Positions 25,620 through 34,933 of a stretch of 64,000 nt of DNA are shown here, piece after piece. The notes below the pieces were generated by a model. It saw nothing but the letters and a program-made list of their open reading frames with translations, had not been told where the DNA came from and did not search any database. This DNA comes from Rhodoferax sp. (GTDB taxonomy: Bacteria; Pseudomonadota; Gammaproteobacteria; Burkholderiales; Burkholderiaceae_C). Made by a program: the position numbers and the translations under genes. Numbering within the stretch: the stretch's first letter is position 1; each line of letters begins with the position of its first letter. The stretch is taken from assembly GCA_003133245.1 (NCBI GenBank), contig PKWM01000014.1, positions 1 through 64,000 of the forward strand, read 5' to 3'.

Positions 25620-25643
25620 AAAAGCACCGTGAACGGTGCTTTT
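25620..25643 (-). terminator. Hairpin between rpoZ and spoT
   Basis: A perfect 10-base stem, AAAAGCACCG and CGGTGCTTTT, with a 4-base loop lies between the rpoZ stop (25664) and the spoT start. T-rich tails on both strands make it a terminator or attenuator in either direction. It probably lowers read-through from gmk-rpoZ into spoT. Confidence 0.75.
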
Positions 25644-25663
25644 TGGACCCTATAAAGAAGCCG

Positions 25664-25867
25664 TTAGAACGGTACTTTTTTAAGCATCTCCAGGCCAATT
25701 TTTCCTTCTGCAATTTCGCGCAGGGCAGTGACGGCGGGTTTGTTTTTGCAATCGACCTTGGGCGTGTGGCCCTGGCTTAGCATGCGAGCACGGTAGGTTG
25801 CGGCCAATACCAGTTGAAAGCGGTTGGGAATCTGCGTCAGGCAGTCTTCGACGGTAATACGGGCCAT
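25664..25867 (-). CDS. rpoZ: RNA polymerase omega subunit
   Basis: A 67-residue omega subunit, which stabilises the beta' subunit in RNA polymerase. It begins [20 protein letters not shown] and has the conserved [13 protein letters not shown] and [15 protein letters not shown] segments. It lies 30 bases after gmk and before spoT, the common gmk-rpoZ-spoT order. In many bacteria omega and (p)ppGpp act together on transcription, which fits this linkage. Confidence 0.97.
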   Translation of the reverse strand: MARITVEDCLTQIPNRFQLVLAATYRARMLSQGHTPKVDCKNKPAVTALREIAEGKIGLEMLKKVPF

Positions 25868-25897
25868 TAAATTCTCCGAAAGACCAAGGGGAATGCA

Positions 25898-26518
25898 CTA
25901 GGAAATGTGCAGAGCTTTGAAAGTTTCTGCTCTGGCGCGACGTTGCGCCGAGAACTTGAGTCGCTGGGCGTGAACGATTGCCTTAAGGTCAAAAAGCGCC
26001 CGGTCAAACAGCTCGTTGATTATAACGAAGTCGAATTGATGCACCTGGGCGACCTCAGTGGCGGCATTTTTAAGGCGCACTTCAATGATCTCGGCTGAGT
26101 CTTCGCCACGGCGCTCCAACCGAGAACGCAATTCATCCCAGCTCGGTGGCAATATGAATATGCTGACTGCGTTAAAAAAAATATGTTTGATCTGCAAAGC
26201 GCCTTGAAAATCGATTTCAAGGATGACATCGGAGCCTTGAGCCATGCGCTCTTCAATTATTTTTTTTGAAGTGCCGTAGCGGTGGTTGTGAACCACTGCC
26301 CATTCGACAAAAGCATCGGCCTGCACCATGGCGTCGAATTCTGGCTCGGAAACAAAAAAATACTCGCGCCCATGTTTTTCCTGCCCTCTGGGTGCGCGCG
26401 TGGTGTGTGAGATTGATGGCTGCACGTGTGAGTCAAGTTCAAGCAAGGCATTGACCAGGCTCGATTTGCCAGCGCCGCTGGGCGCTGCGACGACAAATAA
26501 ATTTCCGGGATAGTCCAT
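25898..26518 (-). CDS. gmk: Guanylate kinase
   Basis: A 206-residue cytoplasmic kinase that phosphorylates GMP to GDP with ATP. The P-loop is [11 protein letters not shown] (about residues 12-22), the GMP-binding part [20 protein letters not shown] (about 37-56) and the lid [17 protein letters not shown]. Length is normal. It is the first gene of gmk-rpoZ-spoT and follows yicC by 35 bases, so purine nucleotide and alarmone functions are linked here. Confidence 0.97.
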   Translation of the reverse strand: MDYPGNLFVVAAPSGAGKSSLVNALLELDSHVQPSISHTTRAPRGQEKHGREYFFVSEPEFDAMVQADAFVEWAVVHNHRYGTSKKIIEERMAQGSDVILEIDFQGALQIKHIFFNAVSIFILPPSWDELRSRLERRGEDSAEIIEVRLKNAATEVAQVHQFDFVIINELFDRALFDLKAIVHAQRLKFSAQRRARAETFKALHIS

Positions 26519-26553
26519 AAAGAACGGCTGTTAAAGGAATTCACCAAGTTTGC

Positions 26554-27471
26554 TTATTCTATGTTCTGCACTTGCTCGCGCATCTGCTCGATCAGCACTT
26601 TCATGTCCACCGAAATATGGGTCAACTCCAGTGCTGCTGATTTTGAACCCAGGGTGTTGGCTTCACGATGCAGTTCCTGAATCAAAAAATCGAGTCGTTT
26701 GCCAAGTTCGCCGCCATGCTTAATCAGGCGTTCAATCTCATCGAGGTGCGACTCGATGCGGGTGATTTCTTCGGCAACGTCAATGCGAATGGCAAAGGCG
26801 GTGGCCTCGGTCAGCGCCCGATCTTGTGCTGATTCTGGCAGCGTTGCACCCTCGGCGAGGGCCATGGCCTCTCGCCATCGGTCAAGGAAGCGTTGGCGTT
26901 GTAGCGCCACCAGTTGGGGCACGAGCGGGGTGGCCTGCGCGGCCAGGTCGCGCAGGCACCTAAGTCGCTCCAGCAGCATGGTGGCGAGCCGCTCGCCCTC
27001 GCGCTGCCGGGCTGACAGCAGTTCTTTCAAGGCTTGCCGGGCAAGTTCTGGAAGGTCTTGACTCCAGTCACGGCCAGGGATTTGTTCGCCGACTGCGAGT
27101 CCGATGACCTCGGCGACGCTCAGGACCCTGGCCTGCGGCAGCCAGACCTTAATGCTGTCTTGCAGCGCGTTGAGCCGCTGCAATAGCCGGGGTGTTGGAT
27201 CGGGTACCGTGCTTTGGGCGTTGCTTTCAACGCTAACGCGTACTTCGACCTTGCCGCGTTTGAGTTGACCGATGATGAGTTCACGCAGTGCCGGCTCGAA
27301 CTGGCGAAGCTCTTCGGGCAAACGAAACGACAGGTCTAAAAAGCGACTGTTGACGGAGCGGATTTCCAGCTCAAGGTGGCTGGCTGGCGTACCGGCGGCT
27401 TCGTGCTCCGAACTGGAATTGGATGTGCTGTGCTGGATGCTGGCATAGCCGGTCATGCTGTAAACTGACAT
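26554..27471 (-). CDS. yicC: YicC/YloC-family endoribonuclease
   Basis: A 305-residue protein of the YicC family, whose members act as endoribonucleases on small RNAs in E. coli and as stress-related proteins elsewhere. The start at 27471 follows AAGAGTCCAA and gives MSVYSMTGYAS, the universal family opening. EIRSVNSRFLDLSFRLPEEL (about residues 38-57) and KRGKVEVRVSVE follow. The C-terminal DUF1732 part has DVAEEITRIESHLDEIERLI and KRLDFLIQELHREANTLGSK. It is divergent from the protein kinase gene by 74 bases. Length is slightly above the usual 285-290 because of a serine-rich insert near residue 20. Confidence 0.93.
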   Translation of the reverse strand: MSVYSMTGYASIQHSTSNSSSEHEAAGTPASHLELEIRSVNSRFLDLSFRLPEELRQFEPALRELIIGQLKRGKVEVRVSVESNAQSTVPDPTPRLLQRLNALQDSIKVWLPQARVLSVAEVIGLAVGEQIPGRDWSQDLPELARQALKELLSARQREGERLATMLLERLRCLRDLAAQATPLVPQLVALQRQRFLDRWREAMALAEGATLPESAQDRALTEATAFAIRIDVAEEITRIESHLDEIERLIKHGGELGKRLDFLIQELHREANTLGSKSAALELTHISVDMKVLIEQMREQVQNIE

Positions 27472-27545
27472 TTGGACTCTTCGATCAAAGCAATGAGCCT
27501 GAGAATAAGCCGATTCAGGCAGACTCAGAGGAACCAATCAGTATT

Positions 27546-28553
27546 ATGTCAAAGGTCAGGCCCGCGCCTTTACCCCCAGACACCGTCATAGGTGGCTACC
27601 ACATTGTCCGCAAGGTGGCTGCTGGCGGCTTTGGTGTGGTGTATTTGGCGCAAGATGCGCAAGGCCAGCAGGTGGCGATCAAGGAGTATCTGCCTTCGTC
27701 TCTGGTAGCGCGGTCAGCGGGCGAGTTGCTGCCTCAAATTGCCCCTGAGAAATTGTCTTTGTACCGGCTTGGTCTGAAGAGTTTCTTTGAAGAGGGCCGA
27801 TCATTGGCCCAGATATCACACCCCTCAGTGGTGAGTGTGATGAATTTCTTCCGGGAGAATGAAACCGTTTATATGGTGATGAATTATCTGGAAGGAGCTT
27901 CCCTGCAGGATTTCATCATCACGGCACGGGATTTGAAGCAGCCCAAGGTGTTTCGGGAATCCACGATTCGCTCCCTGTTTGATGAAATCTTGCGTGGTTT
28001 GCGTATTGTTCATCAGCACAAAATGCTGCATCTCGACATCAAGCCTGCCAATATATTCATCACGGATGACAACAAGGCCGTGTTGATTGACTTCGGCGCG
28101 GCGCGTGAAGTCTTGAGCAAAGAAGGCAATTTTGTTCGCCCGATGTACACCCCCGGTTTTGCCGCACCCGAGATGTACCGGCGCGACGCCGCCATGGGGC
28201 CATGGACTGATATTTATGCCATTGGCGCGTGCATCTATGCCTGTATGCAGGGCTACCCGCCCAACGATGCTCCGCAACGTCTTGAAAAAGACCGGGTTGC
28301 CATCGCCCTGGCGCGTTTGCGTGGCATTTATTCGGATAATCTGATCGAGGTGGTTGAGTGGTGCATGTCACTTGATCCACTGTCAAGGCCGCAGTCAGTG
28401 TTTGCCCTGCAAAAGGAGTTGAGCCGACCGGGAGCCCGCCGCTATACCAAGCTCACGGTCGGAGAAAAAGTTCGGCTGCAGCTTGACACGATGATTGCAG
28501 ATACCAAAAAGACAATCCACAAGACGCCCGATGTTGGCAAACAACTCAAATGA
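27546..28553 (+). CDS. Serine/threonine protein kinase
   Basis: A 335-residue soluble Hanks-type kinase. The glycine loop is AAGGFGVVY (about residues 25-33), the ATP lysine K46 in VAIKEYLP, the helix-C glutamate in FFEEGRSL (82-83), the catalytic loop HLDIKPANI (162-170, leucine in place of the usual arginine of HRD), and the metal loop DFGAAR (182-187). YTPGFAAPEMY is the APE-like segment. About 60 residues after the kinase core are basic and helical, with no membrane helix or PASTA repeats. The lack of the HRD arginine suggests activity not depending on activation-loop phosphorylation. It overlaps the phosphatase gene by 4 bases (ATGA), so the two are made together. Confidence 0.92.
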   Translation: MSKVRPAPLPPDTVIGGYHIVRKVAAGGFGVVYLAQDAQGQQVAIKEYLPSSLVARSAGELLPQIAPEKLSLYRLGLKSFFEEGRSLAQISHPSVVSVMNFFRENETVYMVMNYLEGASLQDFIITARDLKQPKVFRESTIRSLFDEILRGLRIVHQHKMLHLDIKPANIFITDDNKAVLIDFGAAREVLSKEGNFVRPMYTPGFAAPEMYRRDAAMGPWTDIYAIGACIYACMQGYPPNDAPQRLEKDRVAIALARLRGIYSDNLIEVVEWCMSLDPLSRPQSVFALQKELSRPGARRYTKLTVGEKVRLQLDTMIADTKKTIHKTPDVGKQLK

Positions 28554-29467
28554 AGTTTTCTATTTTTCAGGTCAGTCGCAAAGGTGGCCGCAAGGTCAAC
28601 GAAGACCGGATGGGATATTGCTACACGCGCAAATCCGGTATTTTTCTTCTGGCTGATGGCATGGGCGGGCATCCGCAGGGCGAGGTGGCGGCAGAGTTGG
28701 CTTTGCAAACTATTGCCGCGCTGTATCAAAAAGAGGCGAAGCCTGAAATTCCCGATGTTGGCGCATTTTTGAACACGGCGGTGATGCTGGCGCATCGCCA
28801 GATTCTGCATTATTCAACTGAAAAAGGACTGCCCGACGCGCCTCGAACCACAATTGTTGCAGCCCTTGTGCAGGATGGCCGTGTCAGTTGGATTCATTGT
28901 GGCGATTCCAGATTTTATTTGGTGCGTCAGGGCGAATTGCTGGTGCGCACCCGGGACCATTCTTTCCTCGAACAGCATCGCTCTGCTGGCGGCAGTGCTA
29001 TAGCACCAGAGCGTCGCATCAATCGCAATGTCTTGTTCACTTGTCTGGGTTCACCCATCAAGCCGGTTGTTGACGTCGGAGGACCGCTGGCACTGCAAAT
29101 GGGCGACCGCCTGATGTTATGTTCGGATGGCCTTTGGGGCAGTTTGAACGACGCAGATATTGTTTATCACCTGACCCATAAGCCGGTCCTGCAAGCGGTT
29201 CCTGATCTGGTGGAGAAAGCACTGCGTCAAGGTGGGAAAAACAGCGACAATGTGACCTGTATTGCGCTGGAGTGGGAAACCCCGGATGGGTTTGAATCAA
29301 CGCTGGGAGGGGACTCTGCGTTCGCTGTCAGCGAGGGTGCTTTCGCATCAACTTTTCAGGCTGACGCAACAGGCGCTGCGTTGGGAGAGCTCGATGATGC
29401 CGCGATTGAGCGCTCTATTGCGGAGATCAACGAGTCGATCCGTCGCATTGCGGCCAACAAGAGCTGA
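28550..29467 (+). CDS. PP2C-type protein phosphatase
   Basis: A 305-residue metal-dependent Ser/Thr phosphatase (PPM family), the expected antagonist of the upstream kinase. The metal-binding motifs are NEDRMGYC (about 17-24), LADGMGGHPQGE (35-46), HCGDSRFYLV (116-125), MLCSDGLWG (189-197) and KNSDNVTCIAL (229-239). About 60 acidic and alanine-rich residues follow the catalytic domain (STLGGDSAF.. to RIAANKS) and contain a helical repeat-like end, function unknown. No membrane segment is present. The start codon overlaps the kinase stop. In related genomes rph usually follows; here the next gene is rdgB after 61 bases. Confidence 0.93.
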   Translation: MKFSIFQVSRKGGRKVNEDRMGYCYTRKSGIFLLADGMGGHPQGEVAAELALQTIAALYQKEAKPEIPDVGAFLNTAVMLAHRQILHYSTEKGLPDAPRTTIVAALVQDGRVSWIHCGDSRFYLVRQGELLVRTRDHSFLEQHRSAGGSAIAPERRINRNVLFTCLGSPIKPVVDVGGPLALQMGDRLMLCSDGLWGSLNDADIVYHLTHKPVLQAVPDLVEKALRQGGKNSDNVTCIALEWETPDGFESTLGGDSAFAVSEGAFASTFQADATGAALGELDDAAIERSIAEINESIRRIAANKS

Positions 29468-29528
29468 TGCCGTCGGCTTCAATGAGTCACGATCCGTACG
29501 TGTTTTACGAAGGCCGGTGACCACTGTC

Positions 29529-30128
29529 ATGAAAATTATTCTGGCCTCCAATAACCAAGGCAAATTGGCAGAACTGCGCGCCATGTTGGCGCCGCTCGGA
29601 CTTGAGTTGATTGCCCAGAGCGAACTCGGCATTGCAGAAGCGGCTGAACCGTTTCACACCTTTGTCGAAAATGCATTGACCAAGGCTCGCCACGCCGCCC
29701 GGCATAGCGGTTTGCCCGCTCTGGCCGATGATGCAGGCTTGTGCGTTGATGCCTTCGGTGGCCTGCCCGGAGTTGATACAGCCTATTACGCGACCCGGTT
29801 TGGTTATGCCAAAGGGGATGACAACAATGTACGTGCCTTGCTGGAGCAAATGTGCGATGTTGACAATCGTCGCGCCGCGCTGGTGAGCACCTTGGTCGGA
29901 GTGCGTTCGGCTGAAGATCCGGAGCCCTTGATCGCTGTCGGTCGTGTGGTGGGCGAAATTGCGCGCACGCCAGCTGGCAACAATGGATTTGGTTTTGATC
30001 CAGTGATGTACATCCCGGTGTTTGGTCAGACTTTTGCACAGTTGCCGGTCGAGGTGAAAAACGCCAACAGCCATCGTGGCCAGGCGGCGCGCGCCATGGT
30101 TGAACTGATACGTGAACGTTGGCTGTAG
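29529..30128 (+). CDS. rdgB: XTP/dITP diphosphatase
   Basis: A 199-residue house-cleaning enzyme that hydrolyses XTP, ITP and dITP to the monophosphates and so keeps deaminated purines out of DNA and RNA. The start ATG opens with ILASNNQGKLAEL, the family's SNNxGKxxE motif. Catalytic and binding motifs are FVENALTKARHAA, LADDAGLCVDAFGG, GNNGFGFDPV and NSHRGQAARAM. Length is normal. It begins 61 bases after the phosphatase stop, where rph is found in related genomes, and is followed by hemW after 5 bases. Confidence 0.96.
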   Translation: MKIILASNNQGKLAELRAMLAPLGLELIAQSELGIAEAAEPFHTFVENALTKARHAARHSGLPALADDAGLCVDAFGGLPGVDTAYYATRFGYAKGDDNNVRALLEQMCDVDNRRAALVSTLVGVRSAEDPEPLIAVGRVVGEIARTPAGNNGFGFDPVMYIPVFGQTFAQLPVEVKNANSHRGQAARAMVELIRERWL

Positions 30129-30133
30129 CTGCC

Positions 30134-31372
30134 GTGACTGACCAAGCTTGCGTTCCAACAGAGGCATCGGTAATTGCGCCGCATGATTTGCAATACTACC
30201 TGCGGCCCGGCGTACTCCAGTTGGCTGCTCTGCCGCCTTTGTCGCTCTATGTGCATTTGCCGTGGTGCCTCAAAAAGTGCCCGTATTGCGACTTCAACTC
30301 GCACGAAGTGCGTGCTGCCGAGATGCCTTGGCAGCGCTACCTGGATGCCTTGCTGGCCGATCTGGAGGCGGCCTTGCCGTTGATCTGGAACCGTACGGTG
30401 CACAGTATTTTCATTGGGGGTGGTACGCCCAGCCTGTTCTCGCCCGAGGCCATCGACCGCTTGCTGAGCGGCATTCGTTCCCGCCTGCGGTTGCGGCCCG
30501 ATTGCGAGGTGACGCTGGAGGCCAATCCGGGGACTTTCGAGAAAGAACGCTTTAAGGCCTACCGCGGTGCCGGTGTTAACCGGTTGTCGGTGGGTGTGCA
30601 GAGCTTCAACGATGATTTTTTAAAAACCCTGGGGCGCGTGCATGACCGCGCGCAAGCGCTGGCAACCGTGGAAGAAGCGGTGCAGGCCTTTGATACTTTC
30701 AATCTCGACATCATGTACGCATTGCCCGGGCAGACGCTGACCGACTTGAAACTGGACATGGCTACTGCGCTGGCGCTGGCACCACCGCACATTTCGATTT
30801 ATCAACTGACGATTGAACCCAACACCTACTTTGCCAAGTTTGTACCGCTGCTGCCCGGGGAAGATGAGGCCTACGATATGCTGGACCTCATTACCGACAT
30901 GACCGGCGCGGCTGGCTTGAAGCGCTACGAAGTGTCTGCCTATGCGCGTGCTGGTCACCGTTGTTTTCACAACCTCAATTATTGGCAGTTTGGTGACTAC
31001 CTGGGCTTGGGCGCAGGTGCCCACAGCAAACTTAGTTTTGCCCACCGGGTGGTGCGCCAAGTGCGTTTTCGCGAGCCCGGGCAATACATGAAAAACGCGT
31101 TGGCCGGGCATTGCCTGACGCAAGAGGCACAAGTCAGTATTGCCGATCTGCCGTTTGAATTCATGCTCAACGCCTTGCGTTTGAAAGACGGGGTTGCCTT
31201 GCAGTTGTTTTATGAGCGCACCGGCTTAGGCTTGGCTTCGATCCAAAGAGCCTTGGACCAGGCTGAACGGCAAGGTTTGATCGAACGTGACTTGGGCCAC
31301 GTCAAACCCAGTGCGCGCGGGTTTGATTTTTTGAACGACTTGCAGTCCTTGTTTTTGCCATCCCTGCCATGA
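30134..31372 (+). CDS. hemW: Radical SAM heme chaperone HemW
   Basis: A 412-residue radical SAM protein formerly called HemN-like oxygen-independent coproporphyrinogen oxidase. It has the HemW-type cluster motif [13 protein letters not shown] (CxxxCxxC) and lacks the extra N-terminal residues of true Hem[32 protein letters not shown] and [15 protein letters not shown] are conserved, and the C-terminal HemN domain ends with a winged-helix part ([14 protein letters not shown]). HemW carries heme for insertion into respiratory enzymes. The GTG at 30134 is preferred because it clears the rdgB stop; a TTG at 30119 would overlap rdgB. The rdgB-hemW pair is common in proteobacteria. Confidence 0.93.
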   Translation: MTDQACVPTEASVIAPHDLQYYLRPGVLQLAALPPLSLYVHLPWCLKKCPYCDFNSHEVRAAEMPWQRYLDALLADLEAALPLIWNRTVHSIFIGGGTPSLFSPEAIDRLLSGIRSRLRLRPDCEVTLEANPGTFEKERFKAYRGAGVNRLSVGVQSFNDDFLKTLGRVHDRAQALATVEEAVQAFDTFNLDIMYALPGQTLTDLKLDMATALALAPPHISIYQLTIEPNTYFAKFVPLLPGEDEAYDMLDLITDMTGAAGLKRYEVSAYARAGHRCFHNLNYWQFGDYLGLGAGAHSKLSFAHRVVRQVRFREPGQYMKNALAGHCLTQEAQVSIADLPFEFMLNALRLKDGVALQLFYERTGLGLASIQRALDQAERQGLIERDLGHVKPSARGFDFLNDLQSLFLPSLP

Positions 31373-31502
31373 TGGATTTCATCCCCGGATTTTCATGGCA
31401 TCAACTTTTCGAGTCGTCCTGTACGAACCCGTACGTCGGCTGGCCACGCATAGGGTGCAGTCTAAAATGACCGCCCTTATGCCGATTTTAGAAGTGAGAA
31501 AA

Positions 31503-33428
31503 ATGGTTCAGATTACGCTTCCAGATGGTTCAAAACGAGATTTCCCCGTTCCGGTGACGGTGGCCGAAGTGGCTGCATCCATTGGAGCGGGTCTGGCCAA
31601 GGCGGCTTTGGCCGGCAAGATCGATGGCAAAGTGGTTGATACCAGTTACCAGATCACGGCCGACAGCCCGCTGGCCATCATCACGGCGAAGGATGCCGCT
31701 GGTTTGGAGCTTATTCGCCACTCGACCGCCCACTTGTTGGCCTATGCCGTCAAGGAGTTGTTCCCAGAAGCCCAGGTCACGATTGGCCCGGTGATCGAGA
31801 ACGGTTTCTTTTATGACTTCTCGTATCAACGAGCGTTCACGCTGGAGGATATGGCGGCAATCGAGAGAAAAATGGTCGAGCTTGCCGCTAAAGACGAACC
31901 CGTGACCCGCCGGGTGCTGCCGCGCGACGAGGCGGTGGTCTATTTCAAGGGCTTGGGCGAGCACTACAAGGCGGAGATCATTGGCAGTATTCCCGCGGGT
32001 GAGGATGTATCGCTCTACCGTGAAGGCAAGTTCGAGGACTTGTGTCGTGGGCCGCATGTGCCCAGCACCGGCAAACTCAAGTTTTTCAAGTTGATGAAAC
32101 TCGCCGGGGCTTACTGGCGTGGCGACCATCACAATGAAATGCTGCAACGCATCTACGGCACCGCCTGGGCGACCAAGGATGAGCTACAGCAACACCTGAA
32201 GATGCTCGAAGAAGCCGAGAAGCGCGATCACCGCAAACTGGGACGTGAACTCGATTTGTTTCATGTGGATGACCATGCGCCGGGACTGGTGTTTTGGCAT
32301 CCCAAGGGTTGGTCCTTGTGGCAGCAGGTTGAGCAATACATGCGCCAGGTCTATCGCGACAACGGCTACCAGGAAGTCAAAGGCCCGCAGATTCTCGATA
32401 AATCTTTGTGGGAGAAAACCGGTCATTGGGACAAGTACCGCGAGAACATGTTTACCACCGAGTCGGAGAAACGTGAATATGCCCTGAAACCGATGAATTG
32501 CCCGGGCCACATCCTGATCTTCAAACAAGGTGTCAAGAGTTATCGTGATCTGCCGCTGCGTTACGGCGAGTTCGGCCAATGTCACCGCAATGAGCCTTCG
32601 GGCAGCCTGCACGGTATCATGCGCGTGCGCGGTTTCACGCAAGACGATGGCCACATTTTTTGCACTGAAGACCAGATTCTGCAAGAGTGCGTTAATTACA
32701 CAATCCTGTTGCAAAAGGTTTATGCCGATTTTGGTTTCAAGAATATTATCTACAAGATTGCGACCCGTCCCGAAAAACGTATCGGTTCTGACGAAAGTTG
32801 GGACAAGGCTGAACAGGCATTGATTACAAGTTTGCGGGCGTCGGGTTGCGAATTTGAAATTTCTGTAGGGGAGGGTGCGTTCTACGGCCCCAAGGTTGAA
32901 TACACATTGAAGGATGCCATTGGTCGACAGTGGCAGTGCGGAACGATGCAGGTCGATTTCTTCATGACTGAACGACTTGATGCCGAGTATGTGGGCGAAG
33001 ATGGTGCGCGTCATCGTCCGGTGATGTTGCACCGCGCGATTGTGGGCAGTCTGGAGCGTTTTATCGGAATTTTGATTGAAGAAAGCGCCGGTGCGTTGCC
33101 AACTTGGCTGGCGCCGGTGCAGGTGGCAGTTCTCAATATCACCGATGCACAGGCCGATTATTGTCGTGAAATTGTCGAAAAGTTAAAGAAATCGCTGCCA
33201 AATCAAGAGCTTAGGGTGATGACTGATCTGCGTAACGAGAAAATAACGTATAAAATACGTGAGCATTCAATGCGAAAGCTGCCCTACCTCCTTGTCGTTG
33301 GCGACAAGGAAAAAGCAGCAGGTACCGTTGCAGTGCGCGCCCGAGGTGGACAAGATCTCGGTGTGATGTCACTTGAAGCATTCGTGCAAATAATCTCCAG
33401 AGACATCACTCACAAGTCTGTTGTTTGA
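31503..33428 (+). CDS. thrS: Threonyl-tRNA synthetase
   Basis: A 641-residue class II synthetase that charges tRNA-Thr. In order: TGS domain ([17 protein letters not shown]), editing domain with [16 protein letters not shown] and the C-terminal zinc-type histidines of the second additional domain, then the catalytic core with motif 1 (about [20 protein letters not shown]), the zinc cysteine in [10 protein letters not shown], motif 2 ([20 protein letters not shown]), motif 3 ([18 protein letters not shown]) and the anticodon-binding domain ([14 protein letters not shown]). The ATG at 31503 follows GAAGTGAGAAAA. It leads the thrS-infC-rpmI-rplT-pheST-ihfA block, as in enteric and other proteobacteria. 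Confidence 0.97.
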   Translation: MVQITLPDGSKRDFPVPVTVAEVAASIGAGLAKAALAGKIDGKVVDTSYQITADSPLAIITAKDAAGLELIRHSTAHLLAYAVKELFPEAQVTIGPVIENGFFYDFSYQRAFTLEDMAAIERKMVELAAKDEPVTRRVLPRDEAVVYFKGLGEHYKAEIIGSIPAGEDVSLYREGKFEDLCRGPHVPSTGKLKFFKLMKLAGAYWRGDHHNEMLQRIYGTAWATKDELQQHLKMLEEAEKRDHRKLGRELDLFHVDDHAPGLVFWHPKGWSLWQQVEQYMRQVYRDNGYQEVKGPQILDKSLWEKTGHWDKYRENMFTTESEKREYALKPMNCPGHILIFKQGVKSYRDLPLRYGEFGQCHRNEPSGSLHGIMRVRGFTQDDGHIFCTEDQILQECVNYTILLQKVYADFGFKNIIYKIATRPEKRIGSDESWDKAEQALITSLRASGCEFEISVGEGAFYGPKVEYTLKDAIGRQWQCGTMQVDFFMTERLDAEYVGEDGARHRPVMLHRAIVGSLERFIGILIEESAGALPTWLAPVQVAVLNITDAQADYCREIVEKLKKSLPNQELRVMTDLRNEKITYKIREHSMRKLPYLLVVGDKEKAAGTVAVRARGGQDLGVMSLEAFVQIISRDITHKSVV

Positions 33429-33516
33429 GCTTGTATCAAGCAGGATTGCAGTTTGTTTGCGTGTGCAAAACGGTTAGGGCTACATTTTGTGTGGCAGATT
33501 TTTGAAGGACTGAACC

Positions 33517-34116
33517 ATCGCTACTGAATTTCGTGACCGCCGTCACCGCGAAGAACGCAAACATCGCCTGAACCGGGAAATCATGGCTCCGGAAGTGCGA
33601 CTCTCTGGAGTTGAAAACGAGCCGCTTGGGGTGCTTAGCCTGTCGGAAGCGCTGCGGATGGCGGGTGAGCTTGATGTTGATCTGGTTGAAATTTCTGCCA
33701 CTGCTGTGCCGCCGGTCTGTCGTTTGATGGATTACGGCAAGTTCAAATACCAGGAGCAGAAGAAGGCAGCCGAGGCGAAGGCCAAACAAACGGTGATCGA
33801 GATCAAAGAGATCAAGTTCCGTCCTGGCACCGATGACGGTGACTACAACATCAAGATGCGCAATATCAAGCGTTTTTTGGCAGAAGGCGACAAGTGCAAG
33901 ATTACTTTGCGCTTCAGGGGTCGGGAGATTACGCACCAGGAACTGGGCATGGCTTTGTTGAATCGCATCCGCAGTGAATTGGGTGATTTGATTTTGATTG
34001 AGCAGTTTCCCAAGCTCGAAGGGCGCCAGATGATCATGATGATTGCGCCTGGCAAGAAAAAAATTGCGGTCAAGCCGGTAGCAGAATCGGCACCGGCACT
34101 GGTAGTGACTGCGTAG
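33517..34116 (+). CDS. infC: Translation initiation factor IF-3, ATC start
   Basis: A 199-residue initiation factor that checks the start codon and initiator tRNA on the 30S subunit. The likely start is ATC at 33517, six bases after GAAGGAC: the reading continues [20 protein letters not shown] into the ATG at 33583. The upstream 22 codons encode the basic N-terminal tail of IF-3, so a start at 33583 would drop conserved residues. Non-AUG starts are a known autoregulation device in infC. The N-domain ([19 protein letters not shown]) and C-domain ([20 protein letters not shown] to [11 protein letters not shown]) are intact. rpmI follows after 146 bases. Confidence 0.92.
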   Translation: MATEFRDRRHREERKHRLNREIMAPEVRLSGVENEPLGVLSLSEALRMAGELDVDLVEISATAVPPVCRLMDYGKFKYQEQKKAAEAKAKQTVIEIKEIKFRPGTDDGDYNIKMRNIKRFLAEGDKCKITLRFRGREITHQELGMALLNRIRSELGDLILIEQFPKLEGRQMIMMIAPGKKKIAVKPVAESAPALVVTA

Positions 34117-34262
34117 AAGATTTTGGCGCATCGGTTTTGGTAACCGGTGTGCTGCAAAAAGTGGTGAGATAAAACTCACTACTTATACAAGTGGCTCGGG
34201 GCCAACAAGACTGCAAACCGTTTGCAGACGCCTCACGAGCACAATGAAGAAGGAGCATGAAA

Positions 34263-34466
34263 ATGCCCAAAATGAAGACCAAGAGCGCGGCGAAGAAACG
34301 CTTCCGCGTCCGTCCCGGTGGCACCGTTAAACGCGGTCAAGCCTTCAAACGTCACATTCTGACCAAGAAGACCACCAAAAATAAACGCCAATTGCGTGGT
34401 GCAACAGCAGTGCATGCGACCGATATGGGTCGCATGTCACAGATGCTGCCCGGCCGTGGTATTTAA
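34263..34466 (+). CDS. rpmI: Ribosomal protein bL35
   Basis: A 67-residue large-subunit protein beginning [20 protein letters not shown] and ending LPGRGI, strongly basic as usual. The ATG at 34263 sits 7 bases after AAGGAG. An ATG two codons earlier would place the Shine-Dalgarno only one base away, so it is not used. In the 146-base leader a near-perfect palindrome, TGCAAACCGTTTGCA at 34212-34226, could be part of a regulatory stem. Located between infC and rplT. Confidence 0.97.
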   Translation: MPKMKTKSAAKKRFRVRPGGTVKRGQAFKRHILTKKTTKNKRQLRGATAVHATDMGRMSQMLPGRGI

Positions 34467-34491
34467 TTAACGACGAACAAGGAGTACTCAC

Positions 34492-34851
34492 ATGCCTCGC
34501 GTCAAACGTGGTGTAACGGCTCACGCCCGCCATAAAAAAGTTTTAGCCCTTGCAAAAGGTTTCCGCGGTCGCCGCGGTAATGTCTTTCGGGTCGCCAAAG
34601 AAGCGGTGATGAAGGCCGGGCAATATGCCTACCGTGATCGCCGCACCAAAAAACGTGTCTTTCGTCAGTTGTGGATTGCCCGTATCAACGCGGCGGCCCG
34701 TCAATGCGGTCTGACCTACAGCCAGTTTGCCAACGGTCTGAAGAAAGCCAATATTGAGATCGACCGCAAAGTCTTGAGCGATATTGCCGTGCACGACATG
34801 GTTGCTTTTGCCGGTATCGTGGAACAAGTCAAGGCCAAGCTGGCGGCTTGA
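34492..34851 (+). CDS. rplT: Ribosomal protein bL20
   Basis: A 119-residue large-subunit protein needed for 50S assembly, with the basic N-terminal helix ([18 protein letters not shown]) and the globular part ([19 protein letters not shown]). An AAGGAG site precedes it by 8 bases. In many bacteria bL20 represses its own infC-rpmI-rplT operon. A terminator follows immediately. Confidence 0.98.
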   Translation: MPRVKRGVTAHARHKKVLALAKGFRGRRGNVFRVAKEAVMKAGQYAYRDRRTKKRVFRQLWIARINAAARQCGLTYSQFANGLKKANIEIDRKVLSDIAVHDMVAFAGIVEQVKAKLAA

Positions 34852-34874
34852 GTTCACGTTGCTACACTAGAAAC

Positions 34875-34909
34875 AAGGGCTAGAGCTTGGAAGAGCACTA
34901 GCCCTTTTT
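34875..34909 (+). terminator. Rho-independent terminator after rplT
   Basis: AAGGGCTAG (34875-34883) pairs with CTAGCCCTT (34898-34906), with a 14-base loop and a T run after it. It separates the infC-rpmI-rplT unit from pheST, which then needs its own promoter or partial read-through. Confidence 0.85.
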
Positions 34910-34933
34910 CCATCAGAGAGATCAAAAGAAAAT

